From Tamlana sp. 2_MG-2023 (lineage in GTDB: Bacteria; Bacteroidota; Bacteroidia; Flavobacteriales; Flavobacteriaceae), in contig NZ_JAUOSF010000002.1 of the NCBI RefSeq assembly GCF_030548465.1, forward strand, positions 62,001 through 126,000: a stretch of 64,000 nucleotides of DNA, written 5' to 3'. The notes beneath the pieces are model-generated. The model saw only the letters and a program-made list of their open reading frames with translations. It was not told the DNA's origin and ran no database searches. The position numbers and the translations under genes were made by a program. How positions within the stretch are numbered: the first letter of the stretch is position 1; the number at the start of each line of letters is the position of its first letter. This document shows positions 26,266 through 33,785 of this stretch, one piece after another.

Positions 26266-26393
26266 CTAAAAATTATAGTAATACAAGGTGGTTTAAATTA
26301 CGATTAAATTTTATACTTCTGAAAAAAATAATCAGTTTAATATATAATGATTTATTTTCGTGTTAAATCAAATTGCCACGTATAGTTAAACGA

Positions 26394-26978
26394 ATGAACA
26401 TACAACCACTTTTAAATTACATTAAAAACCATGTTGCTTTAACCGAAGCGGAAGAAGCAATTTTAACTTCAAAAGTAAGCTACCGTAAATATTTAAAAGG
26501 ACAGTTTATAGTTCAGCAAGGCGATGTTTGTAAATATGAGTGTTTCGTCATTTCAGGTTGTACAAAAACTTATTTTGTAGACGATGAAGGGCAGGAGCAC
26601 ATTGTCATGTTTTCTGTTGAAGATTGGTGGACTTCAGATATAGGGAGTTTTATCACTCAAACACCAGCCGATTTTAATGTGCAATGTCTCGAAAACACAG
26701 AACTCATCATGTTTTCTAGTGATATTATTGAAGACTTGTATATTGAGATACCAAAATTAGAGCGTTTTTTCAGACGTATAATTGAACGCGCTCTGGTGGC
26801 TTCTCAAAAACGAATTATAAGAAGTTTTAGCCTTTCTGCAAAAGACAGGTTTCTGTATTTTAGAAATCAATATCCGCAAATAGAACAACGCATTCCGCAA
26901 TATATGATCGCCTCTTACTTAGGTATCACAAAGGAATTTCTTAGCAAAATAAAGAGTCAGATTATCTTAGAACAGTAA
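26394..26978 (+). CDS. Crp/Fnr family transcriptional regulator
   Basis: This protein of about 194 residues has an N-terminal cNMP-binding-like barrel (about 8-125, with Lys-Gly-Gln-Phe-Ile-Val-Gln-Gln-Gly-Asp) and a short C-terminal helix-turn-helix (about 150-190, Ile-Ala-Ser-Tyr-Leu-Gly-Ile-Thr-Lys-Glu-Phe-Leu-Ser). It lacks the Cys cluster of Fnr. The ATG at 26394 is preferred to an upstream in-frame TTG because homologues begin here. Family members of this type are common in Bacteroidota, and it probably controls the NTF2-like and YceI genes immediately downstream. Confidence 0.88.
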   Translation: MNIQPLLNYIKNHVALTEAEEAILTSKVSYRKYLKGQFIVQQGDVCKYECFVISGCTKTYFVDDEGQEHIVMFSVEDWWTSDIGSFITQTPADFNVQCLENTELIMFSSDIIEDLYIEIPKLERFFRRIIERALVASQKRIIRSFSLSAKDRFLYFRNQYPQIEQRIPQYMIASYLGITKEFLSKIKSQIILEQ

Positions 26979-27073
26979 ATGTTAATCTAGATTAACTTTA
27001 TTTAATAACCTACTTCATTTTATAGATTCTGCTTGTTTCAGAAATTTGTATCATAATTATTTCAATAGAAATT

Positions 27074-27427
27074 ATGAATAAATTAATTGAAAACATTAGC
27101 AATCTTAACGATATGATTCTTCAAGGGAAAACCTTGGAAGCATTCGATTTGTATTATGATGACGATGTGATTATTCAAGAAAATAATAACCCAGCCTGTG
27201 TGGGGAAAATAGAAAATAGAAAGCGTGAAAAATGTTTTTTTGACTCTATTACCGAATTCCGTTGTGCTAAACCATTACATGTTACCATTGGAGAACGGAT
27301 TACCATGGTCGAATGGCATTTCGATTTTACACATAAAGATTTGGGAATTAAAAATTATAATAAAGTTGTTGTGCAAGAGTGGCACGACACAAAAATTATA
27401 AAAGAACGCATTTATTACGGATCATAA
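27074..27427 (+). CDS. NTF2-like/SnoaL-like protein
   Basis: This 117-residue protein has an NTF2-like cone fold: an N-terminal helix, an Ala-Phe-Asp-Leu-Tyr-Tyr-Asp-Asp-Asp-Val element, and alternating strands ending Glu-Arg-Ile-Tyr-Tyr. Such proteins are enzymes or ligand binders with diverse substrates, and none can be assigned here. It sits between a Crp/Fnr regulator and a YceI gene, both on the same strand. Confidence 0.8.
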   Translation: MNKLIENISNLNDMILQGKTLEAFDLYYDDDVIIQENNNPACVGKIENRKREKCFFDSITEFRCAKPLHVTIGERITMVEWHFDFTHKDLGIKNYNKVVVQEWHDTKIIKERIYYGS

Positions 27428-27454
27428 ATTATATAACAAACAAAAAAAATTAGC

Positions 27455-28033
27455 ATGAAAAACACAATTAAAAAATTAGCAGTAGTAGCCTTAGTAACTG
27501 TATTTGCTTCATCTTTTACAACAATAGGTGGTGAAAAAAAGGCGGTTAAAACAGAAGAGAGCACTGTAGTTTGGAAAGGCTATAAAGTAACAGGGTCTCA
27601 CGAAGGTACTATCGCTATTAAATCTGGAACCTTAGAGTTTGATAAAGATAAATTAGTAGGTGGTGAGTTTGTTATAGATATGACAACAATATCAAGTACC
27701 GATTTAGAAGGGGAGTATAAAGGTAAATTAGATGGCCATTTAAAATCTGATGATTTCTTTGGTGTTGAAAAATTTCCAACTTCAAAATTAGTATTTAAAA
27801 AAGTTAAAGCTTCAGGGAAAAACGCTTACAACGTTACAGGAGATTTAACAGTTAAAGGAAAAACACATGCTATAGATTTTACCATTTCTATCTACGGTAG
27901 TAAAGCAACAGCGTCATTAAAAATTGACAGAACCAAGTATGATATCCGTTACGGTTCAGCAAGTTTCTTTGACGATTTAGCAGATAAAGCGATTTATGAC
28001 GAATTTGATATCGTTGCAGATCTAGAGTTTTAA
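27455..28033 (+). CDS. YceI-like domain periplasmic protein
   Basis: This 192-residue protein has a signal peptide (about 1-21) and a YceI lipocalin-like barrel: Val-Val-Trp-Lys-Gly near the start, Asp-Met-Thr-Thr-Ile, Leu-Lys-Ser-Asp-Asp-Phe-Phe, Phe-Pro-Thr, Leu-Thr-Val-Lys-Gly-Lys-Thr-His and Asp-Arg-Thr-Lys-Tyr-Asp-Ile-Arg-Tyr-Gly. Members bind isoprenoids in the periplasm. It follows the NTF2-like gene by 27 bases and has a hairpin after it. Confidence 0.92.
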   Translation: MKNTIKKLAVVALVTVFASSFTTIGGEKKAVKTEESTVVWKGYKVTGSHEGTIAIKSGTLEFDKDKLVGGEFVIDMTTISSTDLEGEYKGKLDGHLKSDDFFGVEKFPTSKLVFKKVKASGKNAYNVTGDLTVKGKTHAIDFTISIYGSKATASLKIDRTKYDIRYGSASFFDDLADKAIYDEFDIVADLEF

Positions 28034-28076
28034 TAAAATACATTTCCTATTGAAAAAGAGGATTATTAGCGTTTTA

Positions 28077-28099
28077 GGGCACCCAATTAGGGTGCCTTA
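28077..28099 (+). terminator. Hairpin after the YceI gene, weak terminator
   Basis: A GC-rich 7-bp stem (28078-28084 and 28090-28096) with a 5-base loop is followed by only a few T. Confidence 0.5.
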
Positions 28100-28114
28100 T
28101 TACGTTATAAGTTT

Positions 28115-28142
28115 TTGATAGCGGTTTATAATCTTATCTTTG
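28115..28142 (+). promoter_or_regulatory. Promoter of the DEAD-box-like gene
   Basis: TTG at 28115-28117, a 17-base spacer and TATCTTTG at 28135-28142. The -7 box overlaps an ATG-like ORF extension at 28140, so translation must begin at the ATG at 28164. Confidence 0.65.
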
Positions 28143-28163
28143 TTTTTCATAAAATACTCCAAT

Positions 28164-28781
28164 ATGTCATTTAAAAAATACATTGAGCCTTTAAAAGATT
28201 CTTTAGAAAGTAAAGGTTTTAATGAGCCATTACCTTTTCAAAAACAAATTTTATCTAAAATAAAAGGCGGAGCAAGTCTGTTTTGTATCGCACCAAAAGG
28301 ATCGGGTAAAACAACGAGTATTGTGCTTAGCGTGATTCAGAAATTAAAAGGAGAAGCTTTTGAAGATGCTCCTAGAGCTTTAATTTTAGTAGAAAATAAA
28401 CAAGCGGCTTTAGACTTAGAATTGGAATTTAATGCTTTTTTACGCGGTACCGATTTACGCGTCTATTGTGCTTATGATGAAAAAAATATAGATCACCAGC
28501 GTGATGAAATTTATGATGGCGTAGATGTTGTAATTGCTACACCAAAACGTTTAAATAAGATTTTTTACCTAAACGGAATAAACCTGAATCAACTTCAAAT
28601 GTTTATTGTTGAAGATGCCGAATTTTTATTTAGAAACCACAATTTTGCTGAGGTTACGCGTACCCCTGAAAGTATAGACCGTTGCCAATATTTAGTTTTT
28701 GCTGAAAAATTTGATAGCCGATTTGAGCGCTGGCAAGACAGTTTCATGTTTAATGCGCAACTTGTTAAGCTTAAAAAGTAG
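28164..28781 (+). CDS. DEAD-box helicase-like protein, N-terminal RecA domain only
   Basis: This protein of about 205 residues resembles the first RecA domain of DEAD-box RNA helicases. It has a Gln-containing start (Pro-Phe-Gln-Lys-Gln), Walker A Ala-Pro-Lys-Gly-Ser-Gly-Lys-Thr, and Ile-Ala-Thr-Pro-Lys-Arg. Motif II is Val-Glu-Asp-Ala-Glu in place of Asp-Glu-Ala-Asp, and the second helicase domain is absent with a normal stop. It may bind ATP and RNA but is unlikely to unwind alone. It has its own promoter and no partner gene next to it. A truncated remnant cannot be excluded, though codon use and length look intact. Confidence 0.82.
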   Translation: MSFKKYIEPLKDSLESKGFNEPLPFQKQILSKIKGGASLFCIAPKGSGKTTSIVLSVIQKLKGEAFEDAPRALILVENKQAALDLELEFNAFLRGTDLRVYCAYDEKNIDHQRDEIYDGVDVVIATPKRLNKIFYLNGINLNQLQMFIVEDAEFLFRNHNFAEVTRTPESIDRCQYLVFAEKFDSRFERWQDSFMFNAQLVKLKK

Positions 28782-28926
28782 AGCTTTTATAGAAATTTAT
28801 ATTCAGCTGTTTTAACTTTTTAAATAAGAGCTATCTTTTTTATATTTCTTAATTTTAGTGGTTTAATAAAATCTGCAAATTAGTCTGCTATTTGTGAATT
28901 TATAATTTTTAAAAGCAAAATTTAGA

Positions 28927-30021
28927 ATGAGCAAAAATACAGAGGACGCCTTAAAAGAACGTATAAAAGAGCTCACATGTCTTTATGAAGTCTCTTCCAT
29001 TATTGTAAATGCCGATGTAGAATTTATTGAAAGCACCTTTACGGCTATAGCATTTAGTTTAAAAAAAGCATTCAAACATTCTAAAAAAACAGAAATTCGT
29101 ATCCAAACCGAAAACTTCAAAGTTGCTACATGTGTACTTAAGGAGAATACGGTTAAAATGACTTCAGAAATTAAGTTGTTTAATGAAACCAAAGGTTATT
29201 TAGAAGCACATTTAGATGCCTCTAAATTTAAGGAAGTAGATTTTTTAAAGGAGGAACAATGGCTTATGGATAATATTTCATTAAAGCTTGGCGGGTTTTT
29301 AGAAAGTTTAGAGATTAAGAAAAACGAAGCTTCATTAAAAAGGCAAATGGAGCATACCGATCGATTACGTATTTTAGGAGAAATAACTGCAGGCATTGCC
29401 CATGAATTGAACACACCTTTAGCTAATATTTTAGGATTTTCAGAACTACTTAAAGATGATTTAGAAAACGAAGGGAAAACGACCAATGATGTCGATAAAA
29501 TAATTGAAAACACCATATTTTCTAGAGAAATAGTAAAGAAGCTTATGTTTTTTGCTTGCGAAATACCTCAGGAAAAAAAGCAGATTAATATTGTACCTAA
29601 CATCAACAGCGCTATTAATTTATTAGATGCGAGTTTTAGGAAAAAAGAAGTAAAATGTCATGTAAAAATAGAGGCTGATGATATTTGGTTAAAAGTGGAT
29701 CCCGTTCAATTAACTCAAATTATTTTTAACTTACTCATGAATGCTATCTTCTTTTCACCTAAAAATGGCTGGGTTGAAGTTCATGTTTCTCAATCAGAAA
29801 CCGATATTATCATTAAAATTAAAGATGAAGGTCAAGGGGTTAACCCGAAAGATTTAGATAAAATATTTCAACCATTTTTCACTACAAAATCTATAGGAGA
29901 CGGCGCTGGTTTAGGACTTAGTGTCGTGCATGGTATTGTAGTTTCTCATAAAGGAACGATTACAGCAAAAAACAATTTGAATAAAGGCGTTACCTTTACA
30001 GTAACACTTCCTAAAGATTAA
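28927..30021 (+). CDS. Sensor histidine kinase (NtrB-like, GAF-type sensor)
   Basis: This 364-residue cytoplasmic kinase has an N-terminal sensor region (about 10-130, Leu-x-x-Leu-Tyr-Glu-Val-Ser-Ser-Ile then a GAF-like part) without membrane helices. The H-box Gly-Ile-Ala-His-Glu-Leu-Asn-Thr-Pro-Leu carries His159, followed by an N-box (Leu-Leu-Met-Asn-Ala), Asp-Glu-Gly-Gln-Gly and Gly-Ala-Gly-Leu-Gly-Leu. It should phosphorylate the sigma-54 regulator whose gene starts 8 bases later. The cytoplasmic sensor suggests an intracellular signal such as redox state or energy. It is the first gene of the regulatory pair. Confidence 0.92.
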   Translation: MSKNTEDALKERIKELTCLYEVSSIIVNADVEFIESTFTAIAFSLKKAFKHSKKTEIRIQTENFKVATCVLKENTVKMTSEIKLFNETKGYLEAHLDASKFKEVDFLKEEQWLMDNISLKLGGFLESLEIKKNEASLKRQMEHTDRLRILGEITAGIAHELNTPLANILGFSELLKDDLENEGKTTNDVDKIIENTIFSREIVKKLMFFACEIPQEKKQINIVPNINSAINLLDASFRKKEVKCHVKIEADDIWLKVDPVQLTQIIFNLLMNAIFFSPKNGWVEVHVSQSETDIIIKIKDEGQGVNPKDLDKIFQPFFTTKSIGDGAGLGLSVVHGIVVSHKGTITAKNNLNKGVTFTVTLPKD

Positions 30022-30029
30022 TATCAGTT

Positions 30030-31355
30030 ATGGAATTACGCAAAGAAAATATACTTATTGTTGATGATGATGTGAATATTTTGGAGTTATTACAGCGTCA
30101 TTTAAAATCTTGGAACTATCATATATTCAAGGCGATATCTGTAAAGGAGGCAGTAACCATTTTACGGGACACAAAAATAGATTTGTTAATTACAGATTTA
30201 AAAATGCCCGAAATTGATGGATCTGAATTGATAAAATTTGCATCAGAACATTATCCCAATGTACCAAAATTAGTGGTGACAGGGTTTCCCTCAGTTCAAG
30301 ATTCTCTTGTGGCAATAAAATCAGGAGTGGTCGATTATCTAAATAAGCCATTTACGAAAACAGAATTAGAAGCAGCCATAAAAAAATCAATAAGTCAGCA
30401 CGATAAAAGCGCTCAGTCTCAAAGAGATCATTTGAAAAAACGTGAAAGTTATGGTGAAATTATAGGTACTTCAGATAAGATATATGAAGTTATTCAAATC
30501 ATTGAACGTGTTAAGGATAATAGAGCAACCGTATTTATAAAAGGAGAAAGTGGTACCGGAAAAGAGCTCGTAGCAAGAGAAATACATTATCAAGGTAAAT
30601 TCTCACGAGCCCCTTTTATAGCTGTGAATTGTGGTGCTATTCCAGAAAACCTTTTAGAAGCAGAGCTTTTTGGATATGTAAAAGGTGCTTTTACAGGGGC
30701 TGATACCAATAGAGAAGGTTTTTTTCAGGCCGCAAATGGTGGTACCATCTTTTTAGATGAAATAGGCAACGCCTCGCTTGCGGTACAATCTAGATTGTTA
30801 CGTGTTTTACAAGAAAAAGAAGTGACTAAAGTAGGAGCAACCAAAGCTGAAAAAATAGAGGTTAGAGTTGTGTCTGCAACAAATAGTGATTTACGGGCGC
30901 TTATTACGAAACAACGATTTAGAGAAGACTTGTTTTACCGTTTAACTGTAGTTGAAATCGGTATCGCGCCATTACGAGAAAGAAAAGACGATATTGAGAT
31001 TTTGGTAGATAAATTTTTATTTAAATATGGCATTGAATACAAAGACCGTTTTGTTAAAATAGATCAAGAAGCTTTAAGCGTTTTAAAACGTTATGATTGG
31101 CCAGGTAATATAAGAGAATTAGAAAATGTGATTCAAAGTGCAGTAATTATGAGCGATAAAACAATTTCTGTAGCGCATTTGCCTGCGCATTTAAAGTTTA
31201 ACATTAGTGAACATTCAGCCAGTTTAGAGCCCTTAAAGGTTGTAGAAAAAAGATACATTGAAAAGGTGCTCAGAGCTACCGGAAACAATAAAACAAAAGC
31301 TGCTGAAATTCTTCAAATAGATAGAAAAACAATCAGACAAAAACTACATGATTAA
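30030..31355 (+). CDS. Sigma-54-dependent response regulator (NtrC family)
   Basis: This 441-residue protein has a receiver domain (1-120, Asp56 in Ile-Thr-Asp-Leu-Lys-Met-Pro), an AAA+ domain (about 140-375; Walker A 172-179 Gly-Glu-Ser-Gly-Thr-Gly-Lys-Glu; sigma-54-contacting Gly-Ala-Phe-Thr-Gly-Ala at 219-224) and a C-terminal Fis-type helix-turn-helix (about 400-441). It activates RpoN-dependent promoters from distant sites. The first such promoter lies 140 bases downstream, together with a dyad, so the following operon is its obvious target. It is cotranscribed with the upstream kinase. Confidence 0.95.
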   Translation: MELRKENILIVDDDVNILELLQRHLKSWNYHIFKAISVKEAVTILRDTKIDLLITDLKMPEIDGSELIKFASEHYPNVPKLVVTGFPSVQDSLVAIKSGVVDYLNKPFTKTELEAAIKKSISQHDKSAQSQRDHLKKRESYGEIIGTSDKIYEVIQIIERVKDNRATVFIKGESGTGKELVAREIHYQGKFSRAPFIAVNCGAIPENLLEAELFGYVKGAFTGADTNREGFFQAANGGTIFLDEIGNASLAVQSRLLRVLQEKEVTKVGATKAEKIEVRVVSATNSDLRALITKQRFREDLFYRLTVVEIGIAPLRERKDDIEILVDKFLFKYGIEYKDRFVKIDQEALSVLKRYDWPGNIRELENVIQSAVIMSDKTISVAHLPAHLKFNISEHSASLEPLKVVEKRYIEKVLRATGNNKTKAAEILQIDRKTIRQKLHD

Positions 31356-31389
31356 TCCTATTATATTTTTGAGACTTTTTTCCTCATGT

Positions 31390-31403
31390 GGGTAATTTTA
31401 CCC
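31390..31403 (+). promoter_or_regulatory. Perfect dyad, candidate activator site for the sigma-54 regulator
   Basis: GGGTAA-TT-TTACCC is an exact 14-base palindrome centred about 120 bases upstream of the predicted sigma-54 start. That is where NtrC-type enhancers normally sit. It is too short and loop-poor for a terminator. Confidence 0.5.
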
Positions 31404-31440
31404 CGATTCATTTTTTGATAATATATTATGTTTATACTAC

Positions 31441-31470
31441 AAACCCTTTATTTATAAAGGGTTTTGTGTT
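31441..31470 (+). terminator. Inverted repeat after the response-regulator gene
   Basis: Exact 11-bp arms (31441-31451 and 31454-31464) are separated by two bases and followed by a T-rich stretch. It probably terminates the kinase-regulator message. It could also be a second operator. Confidence 0.55.
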
Positions 31471-31492
31471 TTATGATATGTTCTAAATGCTT

Positions 31493-31509
31493 TTGGTATA
31501 GGCCTTGCT
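31493..31509 (+). promoter_or_regulatory. Sigma-54 (-24/-12) promoter
   Basis: TTGGTATAGGCCTTGCT fits the RpoN consensus: invariant GG at 31495-31496 and GC at 31507-31508 with exactly 10 bases between, TTGC intact at -12. The predicted start is near 31520, 15 bases before the small Cys ORF. Confidence 0.75.
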
Positions 31510-31534
31510 TTTAATAGTAAAAAAAGAAAATTAA

Positions 31535-31699
31535 ATGAATCGCATAACTATTTGTTCAAATTGTATGTACATGGTAGATTGTGTATTAACCAAACAAAAA
31601 GATAAAGTCTGGTCTTGCAGTGAATACAATGACGATCATCTAAAAAACGAAGTCATTATTTTAAATGCAGTGAAAGATCGATTCATGAATTTAGTTTAA
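31535..31699 (+). CDS. 54-residue four-cysteine protein
   Basis: This short ORF encodes 54 residues with Cys at positions 7, 10, 16 and 28: a Cys-x-x-Cys pair near the N-terminus and two further Cys, one after a Trp-Ser. The pattern suggests a small zinc or iron-binding knuckle, with a mixed-charge C-terminal helix. I do not recognise the family. It is the first ORF after the sigma-54 promoter and has an A/G-rich stretch before its ATG. Small proteins of this sort are often missed by gene callers. Confidence 0.65.
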   Translation: MNRITICSNCMYMVDCVLTKQKDKVWSCSEYNDDHLKNEVIILNAVKDRFMNLV

Positions 31700-31719
31700 A
31701 ACTTTAAATAATTAATAGG

Positions 31720-31863
31720 ATGAATTTAACGGAGTTAAAGGCTGTTTTCGCAGGAAGAAAAAGAATAACAAATAAAGCAACAACAATAAATAAGTTGAGC
31801 GAAAGTGAGACTTCTTTCAGAAATAAATACCATCAAAGAAAGATAAGTAATCGTCTCTTTTAA
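31720..31863 (+). CDS. 47-residue basic peptide
   Basis: This ORF of 47 codons starts with ATG 20 bases after the four-Cys gene, preceded by AATAGGA, and ends 21 bases before the GreA/GreB-like gene. The product is basic (many Lys and Arg) with no hydrophobic segment. The family is unknown. Support is its ATG, a plausible ribosome-binding site and its place within a tight same-strand series. Confidence 0.45.
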   Translation: MNLTELKAVFAGRKRITNKATTINKLSESETSFRNKYHQRKISNRLF

Positions 31864-31884
31864 AATGAAATTAATAGAAAAATT

Positions 31885-32304
31885 ATGAAATACGGTTGTT
31901 TGATATTAGAAAAAAAGGAATATGTGTATTTAAAACGCATTTTGAATGTGTCGAGTTATGCGGATGATTTTCAAACGCAAAAATCCTTGCAAAAATTAAA
32001 TGATGAGCTCAAGGAAGCGCGCATTGTGGATGAAGCAGACATGCCTTCAGATATTATTAGGTTTAATAGTGTTGTACAAGTAAGTTCACATCAAGGCTGG
32101 GAGCGCACGTTGCAATTAGTTATTCCTGCCGAAAGTGATTTTAAACAAAATAAAGTATCTCTTCTAACGCCTATGGGCTCTGCTTTAATTGGTTACTCTA
32201 AAGGAGATACCATTGTATGGGATTTTCCAGGAGGTGTACAAAATCTATTAATAGAAGAGGTAACCCAAGAAAAAACAGCAAAGGCTCTTGAATTTATTTT
32301 GTAA
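31885..32304 (+). CDS. GreA/GreB (Rnk-type) transcription elongation factor-like protein
   Basis: This 139-residue protein has a short N-terminal coil (about 20-50) and a C-terminal FKBP-like Gre domain. The domain shows Ala-Asp-Met-Pro-Ser-Asp-Ile-Ile-Arg-Phe-Asn-Ser, Ser-Leu-Leu-Thr-Pro-Met-Gly-Ser-Ala-Leu-Ile-Gly and Gly-Asp-Thr-Ile-Val-Trp. It lacks the long acidic-tipped coiled coil of true GreA, so it resembles Rnk, which binds RNA polymerase without stimulating cleavage. It is the third ORF of the predicted sigma-54 operon and is expected to adjust RNA polymerase under the inducing stress. Confidence 0.88.
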   Translation: MKYGCLILEKKEYVYLKRILNVSSYADDFQTQKSLQKLNDELKEARIVDEADMPSDIIRFNSVVQVSSHQGWERTLQLVIPAESDFKQNKVSLLTPMGSALIGYSKGDTIVWDFPGGVQNLLIEEVTQEKTAKALEFIL

Positions 32305-32323
32305 ATAAAAATGTTTAAAATTT

Positions 32324-32713
32324 TTGAATACTATTTCAACATATAAAGAAGATTACTACCGGCGATTAAGTATACAAAAAGACTTAAGAGAGCTAGATTA
32401 TTGGATTTTAACGCTAGAAGATTTTAATGATGAATTAGATGATCTTAATATAATAGAAAAGCAGCTCATTGCTAATGGTTCTATTTCAAATGCAATTCGA
32501 TCCTTGAGAAGGAAAAATGTTTTAAATATGGCCGAATTATGCAAATACGACCGAGAGTTAAGAAATGAATATGAAGATGGATATACAGATTATGACCAAA
32601 CAAGATTAAAAGTACATGAGCGAAAAAGAGAGCAATATATCCGGTTAACAAAGGAATTTGGCGCCTTTAGAAAGCACATATATAAATTTTTAATGAGATA
32701 CCAACTAAAATAA
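32324..32713 (+). CDS. Hypothetical helical protein in the stress operon
   Basis: This 129-residue, highly charged protein (many Glu, Lys, Arg and Tyr) is predicted to be mostly helical or coiled coil and lacks Cys-rich or membrane segments. I do not recognise the family. A TTG at 32324 is the only reasonable start, because an in-frame stop lies six codons upstream and no ATG is near. A short out-of-frame ATG ORF overlaps the start. It lies 19 bases after the GreA/GreB-like gene and 13 before the stress-protein gene. Confidence 0.72.
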   Translation: MNTISTYKEDYYRRLSIQKDLRELDYWILTLEDFNDELDDLNIIEKQLIANGSISNAIRSLRRKNVLNMAELCKYDRELRNEYEDGYTDYDQTRLKVHERKREQYIRLTKEFGAFRKHIYKFLMRYQLK

Positions 32714-32726
32714 AATAAGACCTATT

Positions 32727-33551
32727 ATGAAAAACATTTTAATTCCAACAGATTTCTCACAAGATAGTAATCGTACTATTGATTATGTAACAATGCTTTT
32801 TAAAAACGAGTCTTGTGCCTTCTACTTTTTAAACACTTACACATATGATATATCAGGCTTAAATGCTTTAGATATGTTACAAGCTGATGATGAGTGGTTT
32901 GATAAGCCAAAGGAAGATTCCTTGTTACAATTAAATGATTTGCTGATAAGCCAAAGAATCAGAAAAAACTATTCGAATCATGAATATCACATTATTTCTG
33001 AATGTTCGAGTTTAGCGAAAGGTATTGAAAAACAATTAGAAACCTTAGATATTGACTTAGTTGTATTGAAGGGGGATACTAAATTAGGTAGAAAGTCAAA
33101 AAGTATCATAGGAAACATTAGAACTTGCCCTGTTTTATTAGTGCCAGTTTCGAGCGCTGTGGACGATGAATTATGTTTGACAATTACGTCTAATTTCAAG
33201 GAGAAAATCAGAATGTTTGGAGTAAATCGTTTTTTAGAAGCATTGAAAAACACCAATCTTAAAATCAATATTTTGGTTTTAGGCGAAAAGAAATTAATAG
33301 GTGTTAATGTGAAGTATAATATTGATTTATTGCTAAACCACTTAAAGGAACAGGCTGTTGAAAATGTCAAAGTAGAATATACCGGAAATGCTTTTGATTT
33401 AAAGGCGTACGCGAGTACTCATCTTAATAATATTATGTGTGTTATGGATGAAAAACCTGATTTTTTGAGACGGGTAGGGCTTAGCCACTCTTCAGTGATT
33501 CCAACTCTTGAAAATTTACATAATAATACCGTTTTAACCATTCATCAATAG
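32727..33551 (+). CDS. Tandem universal stress protein
   Basis: This 274-residue protein consists of two USP-like halves (about 1-140 and 150-274). It begins Lys-Asn-Ile-Leu-Ile-Pro-Thr-Asp-Phe-Ser, the canonical UspA start. The first half retains Leu-Val-Val-Leu-Lys-Gly-Asp and Pro-Val-Leu-Leu-Val-Pro-Val-Ser. A clear Gly-x2-Gly-x9-Gly ATP loop is not obvious, so nucleotide binding is uncertain. It is the last gene of the sigma-54 operon and is followed by a terminator. Confidence 0.88.
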   Translation: MKNILIPTDFSQDSNRTIDYVTMLFKNESCAFYFLNTYTYDISGLNALDMLQADDEWFDKPKEDSLLQLNDLLISQRIRKNYSNHEYHIISECSSLAKGIEKQLETLDIDLVVLKGDTKLGRKSKSIIGNIRTCPVLLVPVSSAVDDELCLTITSNFKEKIRMFGVNRFLEALKNTNLKINILVLGEKKLIGVNVKYNIDLLLNHLKEQAVENVKVEYTGNAFDLKAYASTHLNNIMCVMDEKPDFLRRVGLSHSSVIPTLENLHNNTVLTIHQ

Positions 33552-33591
33552 GTAGAAAGGATTGAAACAGTAGACGTAATTTATGTTTTAA

Positions 33592-33623
33592 AAACTCAGA
33601 TTAAAAGTTGATCTGAGTTTTTT
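33592..33623 (+). terminator. Terminator after the universal stress protein gene
   Basis: Perfect 10-bp arms (33592-33601 and 33611-33620) with a nine-base loop lead into T. Confidence 0.85.
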
Positions 33624-33785
33624 ATTAGGTTACACTTTCTTTCTTTGGATAAAATATTTGAGGAACAGTTTATATAGAAGTACTATATTTTATAAAATAA
33701 AAACTAAAGCTTATTTGTTGAGGCTTGCATTTTTAACTAAATTTATATTACTCTAAATAAACAGACGTTTTTAAATTATAATCTT

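Noticed and set aside
32311-32346. Short ATG ORF at the end of the GreA/B-like gene
   Set aside because: Only 11 codons in another frame from the 129-residue protein, with no sign of conservation.
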